From assembly GCA_022496205.1 (NCBI GenBank), contig WTXD01000136.1, positions 1-32,426 of the forward strand: a stretch of 32,426 nt of DNA, in the 5' to 3' direction. A program made the translations under genes and the position numbers. Source of the stretch: Gloeopeniophorella convolvens. Its lineage: Eukaryota > Basidiomycota > Agaricomycetes > Russulales. Each line of letters starts with the position of its first letter. The first letter of the stretch is position 1. Positions 1 to 9,732 of the stretch are shown here, piece after piece. The notes beneath the pieces were generated by a model, which was not told the origin of the DNA, did not search any database, and was given only the letters and a program-made list of their open reading frames with translations.

Positions 1-1201
1 ATGCCCGAGTTACGCCGACTGGGGTCGCCGAGGTACGCAAGACTGAGAGCCGAATGAAAAAGGGCTAAGCCGCGTCGTACAATGACACGGCACTGCAACG
101 ACGCTCGAACTACGACCGGCCAACGTCTGACCGATACGTGCTAGAAAGGTGAACGGAGGGGGAGCGTAACCTGGATTCGGTCGTCTTGCACCATAGGTTT
201 AAATACATAGTGCGAGTCCTACTCCGGGACCGCGCCGGTGTCTAATCTCATAGCGTTCCGTTATGCCGCGACGGCCTCTCGCTTGACAGTAAGGTTTAGC
301 TAGGAAACGGCGTATTCACGTATAACGTAGCGGCCTTTGATCGGTCGCGCAATAACTGCGGACGCGCTAGTTTGGTGCGCGCGCGGCTGCGACAGCCGTT
401 CTTCGTGCGGCGGCGGGACCGCGCGTTTAGCGCGTTCGGCGGAGCGGCTCGCGTCCTGCGGTTTGATCGCAAACAGGCACCTGCGGATGCGCTAGCGACG
501 CCTGCTAACACAGAGGTGGGAATGACTTATCGTTTCTACGTTGCTGAGTGGTGCCAACTGCCCATCTGCGGCCTACGCCTGAGATCGACCGAAGGACGAC
601 GCGACCACTGACTTGTGCCCCCTTTGGGCCTATTTGTGGTCCGTGTCTTGTCAGTCGAGAGCTCCTAGACGTGCCTAGGACTTTGCACATCAGCCGTTTC
701 GTAGATCGCGAAAACGTACCGTCGTACGCCGTATACGCCGTGCTGGCGTATCACCGCTCCCAGGACGGCCCCAGTGCACTTAGCCGAGGTGGGGGTGTAG
801 GGCAGTCCGCGACTGATGCTGTGGATAAGGAGGAGAGTGGGAGGAGGGGCGGAGGGCTGCACAGTTGGGCGGTGTCTTGTATGGGTTGCATGGGTGCGTT
901 AAGCATTCCCAACGGCGATGGTCCTGATCATGATGCATACGTCCGTGTTGCTATCAGCACGGTGGCAGGCAACGGAGGAGAAATGCGGGACGCCGATGAC
1001 GACGTTAAGCGTGCGCGTGAGCCCGGACTTGAGCACGTCGCGGGTCGTACAGGGTCGTGGACTGGTCATGGGAGCCGATCATTCCCGATGTTTAGATCTG
1101 TTTGTCTTTGCTACCCCTACAATTGTGGCCCGGGGACTTTGTGGGGACTAGCCTTGCAAGCAAGGCAATCCAAAGGCAATCACTGAAGCGGACATACTCA
1201 G
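1..1201. other. Region without a supportable gene, upstream of F-box gene A
   Basis: Several overlapping open frames exist on both strands (for example 548-1186, +), but they are arginine-, proline- or glycine-rich, resemble no family I recognise, and look like chance frames in GC-rich sequence. The last few hundred bases would hold the promoter of the plus-strand gene starting at 1202. I see no clear TATA element, RNA gene or repeat. Confidence 0.5.
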
Positions 1202-3196
1202 ATGGGCCCCTCATCCAAGCCGGTAGGGATAGGTAAGGCCTCCGATCTCAGGCCAAATCTATCCCCCGACGGGTCGACACGTGTTGCTATTCGCCAATCG
1301 CGTTCGGTTCGACCTTCAAAGCCTCGTTCAGTTCAACCTTCAATACCTTCAAAACCTCGTTCAGTTCAACCTTCGATACCTTCAAAACCTCGTTCAGTTC
1401 AACCTTCAATACCTTCAATTTCAGACATCAGACATCAGCCAATCCACGAGGTGATCATTCCTGGAACGCAAGCCTTGACGATCAGTCCTACCCTATCTCA
1501 CCCACCCCGTTGGTATAATTATATGGCCGATGTACCTCTCTGTTTGGAACCAAGTACACCCCCCGTAGTTATTACTACTACCGACTCGCAGCCATTCACT
1601 CCCCCCGTGACTCATGTAAGCAGTGAGTTGCCATCATCAAATGAACGGATGGCTGATCCTCGTCCCTCCAAAACAACTCGTTCTGGTCATAATGACCAGG
1701 GCTGGAGCCCGTCTCGCCGCTGGTTACGATCCATCCATTCTCGTAGGAGCGGCACCGCACCGATTCATATACTCCCGTTTGACGTCCTTCTTGAAGTTTT
1801 CAAGCTCTATCGGCAGGCTGACACCCACCGTTGGAACCAGTCTTACGGCTGGATGCCGCTCGCCCGCGTCTGTCGGCGCTGGCGGCAGTGTATTCTTGAT
1901 TTCGCATCCAGTCTTCAACTAATAATCCGTTGTAGAGCGGAGAGCGCACGTATGGCAGTTTTGGTTGGTCATCTACCACCGCTGCCTATCTCCCTTGAAT
2001 ACACACCCAGCGCTCGTTTCAACCAACCGGAAGTCCCTGCGTTAGAGGACGATGTGGTTTCGATGCTCTGTGCATACTCACGCTCCCGCATATGTAACAT
2101 CGACTTCACCGCGCCAGAAGTAACAATGTTGAAATTCACCGAGGAGATGGACCAACCTTTGCCATTTTTGTGTCACCTTAGCCTTCGTCTTCATCCCTCA
2201 CCCCACGCGGCAGAAGGGTTGGTCCTATCCAACGGGTTCTTGAATGGAGGTGCTCCCAGACTGCGATCCATCTCCCTTGACAACGTCCTCCCTCCCTCAT
2301 TGGCGCGTCTCCTATCCTCGACCCAACAACTTACCTCTCTCTCACTTCAAATCCCCAAAATTGCATGCATCTACCCCGATGAACTCCTTGCACCCTTAGA
2401 CAATCTCCCGCACCTAACCTATCTCTCCGTCAAACTCACCCCTATGACTCTCCAAAGTTCCGGCACCGGCAGCATTGCGCTGGGCCTCGCTTCGCAGAAT
2501 ATCGTTTTGCTTCCAAGGCTCGAGCAGTTCGTATTTTGTGGGGACAGCTGGTATTTGGAAGCACTACTAAGCGGGATCGACGTGTCCTCTGTCGAGAGCC
2601 TGAATATCAAACTACTCTTCCGACTCAACTTCACTATTCCGCACCTCTCCGACCTGATAGCAAGTGCGCCGTTGCTTAGCCATGGTTCCATTGCTCGCGT
2701 CGACTTCACACCCTCCTCCGGAGAACTGCACATCTACCCTCGGATCGAAGACGCCCAGGCTATCTCGGCCGCGGGTGTTCACATCGTTGTCCCGAACAAG
2801 CGGTTCGACTGGCAGACATATTCGATAGCACAGCTCTGTCATGCGCTTGGTCCCGGATTGTCCAGAGTCCAAAGTCTCTTCGTAGGATACCATCTCAAGA
2901 AACTTCCGCTGCAATGGCGTAGGGAGGTACCACCATCCATATGGACTATGGTCCTTCAAGCATTTTGGGGCGTGCGGACGCTGTGGGTGTCAAAAGCTCT
3001 CGTATCGGAACTCTTGCGCGCGCTGCACCCCGGAGATGGAGGATCCGTTGATGACCTACCAATGCCCGCGCTGGACGCGATCGTCGCGCCATCTGACGAA
3101 CCTTACTCTCGCCGAGTCCAGTCCATCGTGCACGAGGCCTTCGAGCCGTTCTGTGCTGCGAGGCCGAATGTCCAACTGACATATGTGGCGGCGTGA
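1202..3196 (+). CDS. F-box protein with degenerate leucine-rich repeats (gene A)
   Basis: Uninterrupted frame of 664 residues from an ATG. The F-box lies at about residues 188-235 (ILPFDVLLEVF, then ARVCRRWRQCIL). The remaining roughly 420 residues are leucine-rich with spaced LxxLxL patterns, typical of the expanded agaricomycete F-box families. By family knowledge the F-box binds Skp1 and the C-terminal part selects targets for an SCF ubiquitin ligase; the target is unknown. The N-terminus has three 11-residue repeats (SKPRSVQPSIP, about residues 39-71), then a motif (VIIPGTQAL, PRWY) also found in genes B and C. Close paralogue of C and of pseudogene B. The start is the first ATG; a later start would lose the repeat. 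Unlike C, no intron is needed between motif and F-box. It converges with gene D downstream. Confidence 0.85.
   Translation: MGPSSKPVGIGKASDLRPNLSPDGSTRVAIRQSRSVRPSKPRSVQPSIPSKPRSVQPSIPSKPRSVQPSIPSISDIRHQPIHEVIIPGTQALTISPTLSHPPRWYNYMADVPLCLEPSTPPVVITTTDSQPFTPPVTHVSSELPSSNERMADPRPSKTTRSGHNDQGWSPSRRWLRSIHSRRSGTAPIHILPFDVLLEVFKLYRQADTHRWNQSYGWMPLARVCRRWRQCILDFASSLQLIIRCRAESARMAVLVGHLPPLPISLEYTPSARFNQPEVPALEDDVVSMLCAYSRSRICNIDFTAPEVTMLKFTEEMDQPLPFLCHLSLRLHPSPHAAEGLVLSNGFLNGGAPRLRSISLDNVLPPSLARLLSSTQQLTSLSLQIPKIACIYPDELLAPLDNLPHLTYLSVKLTPMTLQSSGTGSIALGLASQNIVLLPRLEQFVFCGDSWYLEALLSGIDVSSVESLNIKLLFRLNFTIPHLSDLIASAPLLSHGSIARVDFTPSSGELHIYPRIEDAQAISAAGVHIVVPNKRFDWQTYSIAQLCHALGPGLSRVQSLFVGYHLKKLPLQWRREVPPSIWTMVLQAFWGVRTLWVSKALVSELLRALHPGDGGSVDDLPMPALDAIVAPSDEPYSRRVQSIVHEAFEPFCAARPNVQLTYVAA
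1318..1416 (+). repeat. In-frame 33-bp tandem repeat, three copies, in gene A
   Basis: Three near-identical 33-base units with core CCTCGTTCAGTTCAACCTTC encode an 11-residue repeat (SKPRSVQPSIP). The units differ by only one or two bases, so the expansion looks recent. The period is a multiple of three, so copy-number change keeps the frame. Just after it (about 1423-1439) an 8-base unit CAGACATC is also repeated. Confidence 0.9.
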
Positions 3197-3780
3197 CATG
3201 GCGTGAGTAGCTTTCCTTAGAATGAACGGGAACTGTGCTGAGGCGCTGATAACGACCTTGCCATGTGTAGTATGTAACAGCCTGGGACCGCCACAGCTAC
3301 GCACCCAAGCAGGTCGCAGGTCGCATATGATGCTAGGGTCATTTGCCTCTGTCGGGCGGGCGCTCCCGGTGGAGGCGGCGTGGTACTTGTACATAATGTG
3401 TATGTTCGGTGACCTACAGTACTTACTACGCTCGGTGAGACCGCTCTCGTGCCTCTGAGTCTCCGCCTCTGTCATTGTATCACCTATCCCACCAGTATAC
3501 CTCATTTCTCAATCAAGTTAAATGGATTCCCTGTACGGTGGTGCGTGTTCGTATTGTCAGGAGGTGTATCTCCTCCTGTTTTTCCTCAACAGTGGGTGTG
3601 CTGGTGGTGCGCGTGGGATTGCTGGGCGGTCGAGGAGGAGAGAAACACACTGCGCGCGAATAATTCTAGAGTCCCATTCCGTGTGCAATGGAAGCATCCC
3701 ACGGCGTCATGAGCCGGCCATGAGAGCTGAATGTGGGGAGACTAGATATCGGATTTATGCCCTGTTAATGCATTAGGCCG
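3197..3780. other. Convergent intergenic region between F-box genes A and D
   Basis: About 580 bases between the stop codons of the plus-strand gene A and the minus-strand gene D. It should hold both 3' untranslated regions. Short frames here have no recognisable similarity. No canonical AATAAA signal stands out. Confidence 0.5.
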
Positions 3781-5382
3781 TCACAAATCAGCCGACGCTG
3801 ACGTGGACGCACTGCGATGGCAAGCGCCCGTGGTTCCCGTCCACGCTTGCAGAGGCGTTACGTGCACAGGGACCTCTTGTATCGCCAGACGGTCACGCCA
3901 GGCCTCGAGCGTCGCGGACACAGATTGTGAGGGCCCCACGACCTTGAATACTTCGGCCGGGGGAACTTGTATTATACGCAGCCCTGGCAGCATTTCCTCG
4001 ATCGACAACACGCCTGCCAATGCATTTCCGACCTCTCCAACCAGGGACGCGCAGACTGTCAGGACGGCCAGGCGCCGGAATGGCGCAAGCAGAGCGCACC
4101 ACATAGCAGGGTCAACCGTGTCCTGCCATTCTCTTGGGTGCCAGTGCGTGCAGAGGTCGAGCGTGAGCCTACTGGTGGAGAGATCCGCGTGCCAGGAGCT
4201 GCAAATCTGGGCAAGCGCCGCAACTTGAAAGTCGAGGCGGTCGCACGTCACATTGATCATGGTTTTCCTCTCTGGGGGAAAATAGAGCCAAAAATATGGC
4301 TGTATCGAGGCCATCTTCTCATCGAAAAATATAGTGAGCTCTTCTGATGAGTGCGGGCCGGAATGATAGATGAACCTGGATGTGTGTGGGGTGTTGAAGG
4401 TAAGTTGGTTGAATAGCTGGATAGAAGCGACGCGGAGAAGAGGAGCGTGGATGAGAGAAAGGAATGCTTCCAAGTAGGCGGATGCGCCTCGATATGTGAT
4501 TCCCTTGAGCGCAGGGAGTTCTGTTACGTGTTGCTGATATACAGGCAGAGGCTGAACGCCAGTGCTTGTTTGACGAGGGGGCGCAGAGATGAAGCCGATT
4601 GATAGTTCTTCGAGCTGAGATAAGGCCTGAATCCTGGCGACGAACTCATTGGGTGGGATATAGCCCGAACTTGGGATGCGTTCGAGCGTGAGGGAGACCA
4701 GAGACGTCGCAGAGAGTAGAAACGGTTGGGATGGAGATAGTGCAACGCCCACCAGCTTCAATTCGCGCAACAACGGTGCCTGTCCGTTGAGGAACCCATC
4801 CGGGAGCTTCACACACCCGTTCCAGGATTCGAGGAAGAGATATGTCAACAACGGCGCTGGTTCGCTCATGAGCGGGATAGCTGCAGATAGCACGCGGTTC
4901 GCCGCCATGATGGATATATGCTGGATACGATGGAGAAATTGCTGTAGAGCAAAGCCCACTCCTTCCTCGTCCCTCGTAGACCAATCCCGAAGGCCTTGAG
5001 AAGAAGGAACGTAATTCACAAAGATCGGGAACGGAGGCGAATGAATGAGCATATTCTTCACTGGGGTGCCGAACGTGCAACCAAGTCGGAGACCGAGATG
5101 GTTCGACGATGTGATCATGATATCTTTCCACCTGTGGCATACGTGTGCGAGCTTCTGCCAATGGTTGGACCACAGCTGCCGGTCATTTCCTGACAAGTAG
5201 TGGCCAAATATCTCGAGAAGAACGTCATCAGGGACTGTATGACGGTGATCAGCTACTATTTGCGAGGGCTGCTTGGCAGAGTCTTCTCGAAATGCCGCCT
5301 CTTCAGCGTGTGCGTTGGCGGACGAAAGTGGTGTGAAACGTACCCATGGCCATCGGCGGTCGTATACCGCGAGAATAATAAG
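3781..5382 (-). CDS. F-box protein (gene D), 5' exon unresolved
   Basis: Open minus-strand frame of about 533 codons. The F-box core reads VPDDVLLEIFGHYL followed by KLAHVCHRWKDIM. The rest is leucine-rich and closely matches gene E, sharing LGTPVK, HSPPFPI, PPNEF-type, YRGASAYLEA and RLDFQVA segments, so D and E form a second F-box subfamily. A start inside the F-box (5196) would need a TTG codon and cut the domain, so I extend the frame. It stays open up to a TAG just above 5382 and has no ATG before the F-box. The bases above 5382 read GGCTTAG on the minus strand, a plausible 3' splice site, so a 5' exon with the true start probably lies between 5390 and 5700. WVRFTPL upstream matches YTPL in E, supporting the extension. 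Likely an SCF substrate receptor. Confidence 0.72.
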   Translation of the reverse strand, partial: LIILAVYDRRWPWVRFTPLSSANAHAEEAAFREDSAKQPSQIVADHRHTVPDDVLLEIFGHYLSGNDRQLWSNHWQKLAHVCHRWKDIMITSSNHLGLRLGCTFGTPVKNMLIHSPPFPIFVNYVPSSQGLRDWSTRDEEGVGFALQQFLHRIQHISIMAANRVLSAAIPLMSEPAPLLTYLFLESWNGCVKLPDGFLNGQAPLLRELKLVGVALSPSQPFLLSATSLVSLTLERIPSSGYIPPNEFVARIQALSQLEELSIGFISAPPRQTSTGVQPLPVYQQHVTELPALKGITYRGASAYLEAFLSLIHAPLLRVASIQLFNQLTFNTPHTSRFIYHSGPHSSEELTIFFDEKMASIQPYFWLYFPPERKTMINVTCDRLDFQVAALAQICSSWHADLSTSRLTLDLCTHWHPREWQDTVDPAMWCALLAPFRRLAVLTVCASLVGEVGNALAGVLSIEEMLPGLRIIQVPPAEVFKVVGPSQSVSATLEAWRDRLAIQEVPVHVTPLQAWTGTTGACHRSASTSASADL

Positions 5383-5772
5383 CTAAGCCGTAAGTGATCT
5401 GTTGAGGTGTGGACTTCCGGCAGCCGCCTCAGTTGGCAGGTAAGTGCCAGAGGGTGAGTGCGCTGGGTGGAAACGCATGCTATAATCGATGATCGATGTC
5501 GATGATCGCATGATCTAATTATCCTCGTTCTTGATTTTCCGATGCACGCGTAGGCGAAAAATCGAGAAGGGGCCTATCAATATGCAATGTGACGCGTGAC
5601 GCGACGACTATTTCGAGCGCTGAGAACGTCGCTCAACACGTCCGAGAACGATCGATATCATCTTGAACTTGTATATCCACCGGCAGCAACCAGCTCATAA
5701 GCTGGCCAGTTAGCTAGTCGTGTGCACTTGACGAGCTCCGAGCCACGCTTTGCCCCATCTCCCACTTCATCA
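5383..5772. promoter_or_regulatory. Divergent intergenic region between gene D and the DUF6699 gene
   Basis: About 390 bases separate two divergently transcribed genes, so it must contain both promoters and probably the missing 5' exon of gene D. A short AT-rich palindromic cluster (ATCGATGATCGATGTCGATGATCGCATGATC, given here only by position, about 5485-5513) repeats the GATCGAT/GATGATCG motif. No clear TATA box. Confidence 0.4.
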
Positions 5773-6813
5773 ATGTCATACTCGCCAGGTCCCTCGACTC
5801 CCCCGCCTCTGTATGGAACTGTGCCCTATCCCTTCCAAGAGCCTCGTTCCCCGACATTCCACCCCGCACTTGTTACCGGAAACTATGACATGCGCTTTCC
5901 ACCAACACAGCACAACCTTCCCTTCCTCCCTGCTGAGCTCATGGCCCCGGCATCTCGCCCGCCACTGCCCTCGCTCGCGGTGCGCGTCGGTCAGCTCCCA
6001 TGGGTATGCGACGTGCACCCTGGCCAGACTTCTCAACGCAACCCCATCGTCACAGTGCTCGACGTGCTCAACGCCGTCTACGCCCACCTCCGCACCGCCG
6101 TCACAGCCGAAGAGTACAACACACTGGACAGACAGCGTAAGGCGCAGATCTACGCAGCTTTCGAGAGTCGCGTCGGTACAGACTCCGCGCAGCGTCCCAG
6201 AGGCCTCCGTCGCGTCGACTTTCTACCGTCTCCCCTCTTAGCAACGTCGTCCCTCGTGCTCTCACGTTCGCCCGTGCCAGCTCCGCTTCCGCAAGTTTAT
6301 ACCCCACCACTTTTCCCTCACGCCCCGTCCGATTCTCTGAACTCGGGCGTGTATATCCACCCCGCGTTGGCCTCACCTGCTCTCCAGTATGATTTACGCT
6401 TCTCACCAACACCGGCTGGCCTTCCTATTTCGCCAACCGTCCTCAAAACCGCCGCGTCCAACCCGCCGCAGCCTTCACTCGTGCTGCACATCGACCAGCT
6501 CCCGTGGGCCCTCAACGTGTCCCCACCCCGCCCAAGCAACCCGTCCGACGACGTGGTCGTCTCTGTGCTCGACGTGCTCAACGCTATCCACACTTACTTC
6601 CACACAGTCGTCACGCTCGACGAGTACGGCGTGATGGACCGCCAGCACGGGATGGAGGTCCGCGCAGCCTTTGCGCGCCGCGTCGGCTTGGACGCTTCCG
6701 AGCGCGCCAGGGGCTTTTGCCGCATCGACTTCCTCGGTGCCCAGGTCCACGCGCAGGGCCTCGTGCGTGCACCCGAGCGGGGAAATAATGCGTGGGACAT
6801 CGTCATCATCTGA
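5773..6813 (+). CDS. Proline-rich protein with two DUF6699 domains
   Basis: Single-exon frame of 346 residues from the first in-frame ATG (the frame is open upstream only through a GTG, so I start at 5773). Two copies of a DUF6699-type domain lie at about residues 65-151 and 235-321. Each reads QLPW, then VxVLDVLNAxxxxxxxxVTxxEY, AAFxxRVG and RGxxRxDFL. The proline-rich linker before each domain is also duplicated (HPAL...DxRFxPT...PSL), so the whole protein is an internal tandem duplication of about 125 residues plus a short N-terminal tail. DUF6699 is a common basidiomycete domain without a known function, so I assign none. There is no signal peptide or membrane segment. It is divergent from F-box gene D and convergent with F-box gene E. 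Confidence 0.85.
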   Translation: MSYSPGPSTPPPLYGTVPYPFQEPRSPTFHPALVTGNYDMRFPPTQHNLPFLPAELMAPASRPPLPSLAVRVGQLPWVCDVHPGQTSQRNPIVTVLDVLNAVYAHLRTAVTAEEYNTLDRQRKAQIYAAFESRVGTDSAQRPRGLRRVDFLPSPLLATSSLVLSRSPVPAPLPQVYTPPLFPHAPSDSLNSGVYIHPALASPALQYDLRFSPTPAGLPISPTVLKTAASNPPQPSLVLHIDQLPWALNVSPPRPSNPSDDVVVSVLDVLNAIHTYFHTVVTLDEYGVMDRQHGMEVRAAFARRVGLDASERARGFCRIDFLGAQVHAQGLVRAPERGNNAWDIVII

Positions 6814-7473
6814 GCATCGCCTCGATATCTCCCTACGTCTCATATTGGATAGGCCCACCTTCAATAAATGGATCTCGTTCCGTCGGCCCTGCAGCCCTCA
6901 CCGCGACCTTCTCCCGTGCGAGACAGTTCCACAAGCGTGGACACTTGCGACCTTGGGCGAGGCGGCGAGCCGTAGGCCACCAGGATCAGGAGAGCAGTCC
7001 GATCTGGTCAAACGGTCACAGAGGAGGGTACGTCAACACGTTGAATCTAACTCGTGGGTGTTTTAAGTTTATTTGGACATGCGTTGTGCGACACCGTCCA
7101 GGGTTGGCATCTACTCGCTGTCATCTCTATCCTGGTGCATTACAACAACGGTGCGCGAACATCTGAAACCTATCGACTCATCTGGGGCGCTGACAGACAA
7201 CCTCTCGACGCTATCTATACAGTCCGTTGACCCGAGCTAAACGGAGCCAGCGCGGGTAGAGCCGTGTGATAGTCGCAACCAGCCACCATGACGCGGGTCC
7301 CTTACTTAGAACGACAATTCGGATACCTGGCCGAAAGAACGGTGGCTCGCCGCGATTTATCTGCGTCGCCGGCGGGTAGCGCGAGTGTTTGATGGAAGAT
7401 GCGTTCCGCCGGGAACCTGAGCTGGTATCGGTACCACGCTAAGGTTTTGGGTGTGCTCTGTAAGTACACTTGG
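6814..7473. other. Convergent intergenic region between the DUF6699 gene and F-box gene E
   Basis: 660 bases between two stop codons on opposite strands. Apart from the AATAAA hexamer near the left end, I see no gene, RNA or repeat. Confidence 0.5.
6863..6868 (+). terminator. Putative polyadenylation signal AATAAA
   Basis: A perfect AATAAA hexamer 50 bases after the stop codon of the DUF6699 gene, in the correct orientation. Fungal signals are degenerate, so this is suggestive only. Confidence 0.45.
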
Positions 7474-9180
7474 TCAGACTGCACTGCGTGACAACATTTC
7501 TGAAAACGTACTTCCGCTACAACTCGATTGTCGCTGGCTGTCGTAGAATGCCTCTACTCTCACGGGACGTTGCGCCCGCTTGCGTGCATCTACGAAATGC
7601 CAGAAATGTACTCCGTAAGACCTGCTATCCTGTCTCCCGGAAAATTGTGCTCCCGAGAATTGCACTACCCTTAACTCTGGTAGCACCTCCTCGGCCGCCG
7701 GTGCCCTCCCGAGGGCACTCCCGAGCTCCGCCGCCAATGCCGCAGAGACCGTTAGCGTGATCACCCCACGAAATGGCGCAAGAAATGCGCGCCACAGTAC
7801 TGGGTCGACCATGTCCTGCCATTTCGCCTGCGGCCAGCGAGCACAGATATCGATGCGGAGCGTCTTGATCCTGCGGAGGACATTCGGCTCAGAGCTACAT
7901 ATTTGACTAATTCCGGCGACCTGGAAATCAAGTCGGTCACAGGCCACGTTCATGGCGGTTGTTGTGCCGGCGGATGTGCGAAAGCTGGCATGGTAGAGTT
8001 GAATGGATATCAGCCCCTCGTCGAAGAATACTGTGGCGTCGGTGAGCGCGCGGGTCCGGGGGCTGGTGCGGTGCGAGGATCTAGCGATGTGAGGGGTACG
8101 GTAGCTGAGCTCATTGAATAACTGTATGAAAATGTGTTTAAGAGAAGGTGCGCCAATTAGAGCAAAAACAGCTTCCAAATAGGCAGACGCGCCCCGATAG
8201 GATATCCTTTCGAGGTTAGGGATTTCTGATGGCTGCTGACTTAAAGGACGAGATGGGGTGGTACTTGGTCGTGGACTTGCAGAGATGAAGCCAATGTGCA
8301 TATGTTGAAGCTGTGATAATGCCACCATATGGGAAACGAGGACTTCTGGTGGGATATATGCGGAGGGCGGGATGCGGTCAAGTACCAGGGATGTGAGGGA
8401 CGTCGCGGAGGATAGCATTGAGAAAGATCCAGGGTGAAGCGCGACACGAATAAGTTGCATTTCAAGTAAATGGGGGGCACCATCCTGGACGAACCACTTA
8501 GGAAGCACCAGCTCCTGCCTCTGCGATTCGAGATGTAGATATCTGAGCCTTGGTGCGGAACGGTTCATGGCTTCAGTTAGCCTAGATAAAGCCGGGACCG
8601 AGGTAGATAGAGAGAGATGCTGTACACGGGCGAGGTGCTGGGAAAGTGCGAAGTGAATTTCGGCTTCATCCCCAGCGCCCCACCCTGGGCAAGGGTGGTG
8701 CGGTCGTGTGTCCTCCGGCCTGAGAGAGCAACAACGATTATAGCGTAGAATTATTGGAAAAGGCGGTGAGTGTGTGATCATGTCCTTCACTGGCGTGCCC
8801 AACGTGCAAGTAAGCAAGAGGTTGAGGCGGTTCGGCGACTCCATGACGATTTGCCGCCACCTGTGGCATACGTGCGCAAGCTCCTGCCAGGTGGTCACTA
8901 GACCGTGGCTGTCGTTGCGCGCAAGACAGTGACCGAAAACTTCGAGGAGTGTTTCATCAGGAAGCGAGTTGATTGTCCACGATGGTGGCCCACCTCGCAT
9001 CTCTTTAGCGTCGAGTGCGAGAGGAGTATATCGCAACTCACCGTGGCCTGGTAAGATCATCTTTCTCGCTGGCCCCGAAAAGCCCCGCAAATGGCGCCAT
9101 CCCGGTAATTTGAACGGTACAGGTTCGATATCAGCATTGCAAGGTTCCCAGCGTTGACTAGGTAATAGACGATAGGACAT
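7474..9180 (-). CDS. F-box protein with degenerate leucine-rich repeats (gene E)
   Basis: Uninterrupted frame of 568 residues from an ATG. The F-box is at about residues 71-118 (NSLPDETLLEVF, then ELAHVCHRWRQIVM). The C-terminal 450 residues are leucine-rich and align segment by segment with gene D (LGTPVKDM, HSPPFPI, PPEVLVSHM, YRGASAYLEAVF, RLDFQVAGISQICSS, WQDMVDPVLW). By family analogy it is an SCF ubiquitin-ligase receptor of unknown target. The N-terminal 70 residues are basic and aromatic with no domain I know. Its 5' end faces F-box gene F across about 550 bases. The last 40 residues do not resemble gene D, so the C-termini have diverged or been replaced. Confidence 0.83.
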   Translation of the reverse strand: MSYRLLPSQRWEPCNADIEPVPFKLPGWRHLRGFSGPARKMILPGHGELRYTPLALDAKEMRGGPPSWTINSLPDETLLEVFGHCLARNDSHGLVTTWQELAHVCHRWRQIVMESPNRLNLLLTCTLGTPVKDMITHSPPFPIILRYNRCCSLRPEDTRPHHPCPGWGAGDEAEIHFALSQHLARVQHLSLSTSVPALSRLTEAMNRSAPRLRYLHLESQRQELVLPKWFVQDGAPHLLEMQLIRVALHPGSFSMLSSATSLTSLVLDRIPPSAYIPPEVLVSHMVALSQLQHMHIGFISASPRPSTTPSRPLSQQPSEIPNLERISYRGASAYLEAVFALIGAPSLKHIFIQLFNELSYRTPHIARSSHRTSPRTRALTDATVFFDEGLISIQLYHASFRTSAGTTTAMNVACDRLDFQVAGISQICSSEPNVLRRIKTLRIDICARWPQAKWQDMVDPVLWRAFLAPFRGVITLTVSAALAAELGSALGRAPAAEEVLPELRVVQFSGAQFSGRQDSRSYGVHFWHFVDARKRAQRPVRVEAFYDSQRQSSCSGSTFSEMLSRSAV

Positions 9181-9732
9181 TGGGGATAGGCCTTAGGTTT
9201 GGCGTTGCAGTAGTGACTTGCACCCGCCCTTCCGAGACGAGGCGGCGCTCCTGCACCTGCGTGAGAGGGGGAAGACAGTCGCTACATGTATATTGACGGT
9301 GCACAGCTGGATTGCAGTGAAGAAATCTCAAGCTCTGGTCGTCACAGAGTGGCCCGCCATTGCTCGCCGTTGGCCCGGAACGCACGCGTGCGGTCCATGG
9401 CCCAAACATTTGCAAACAGGCTTCCCCGCAGCGTTCAGCGAGTCCGAGTACAGCTCTACTCGCGATTGCGAGCCTGCTCGTGCTCCCTCCGCCACGGGCA
9501 ACTTTCATCCCCACACTACACGCTCACCACACACTCAGCGCTCTCAAGAAGAAACGGACTTACCGCCACAGCCCTGTTGAAGTTAGCTCGCGCCACCCCA
9601 CCGATTGGGGCGGCGCCAGCCACGGCGCACAGCGCGCACGCTCGCACTCCGTACCCCCGCGACCATCGATCATCCGAGTCATCTCCACCGTCACCAACAC
9701 CGCCACCGTTACCATGATAACTGCATCTCAAA
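9181..9732. promoter_or_regulatory. Divergent intergenic region between F-box genes E and F
   Basis: About 550 bases between the ATGs of two head-to-head F-box genes of different subfamilies. It must hold both promoters. A TGTATATTG stretch near 9286 is a weak TATA-like candidate. The part next to gene F is CA- and CC-rich (ACCGTCACCAACACCGCCACC near 9688), as often seen around fungal transcription starts. Overlapping frames here look like chance. Confidence 0.4.

Noticed and set aside
548..1186. 212-codon plus-strand open frame
   Set aside because: No recognisable motif, unusual composition, overlaps similar-sized frames on both strands; likely chance.
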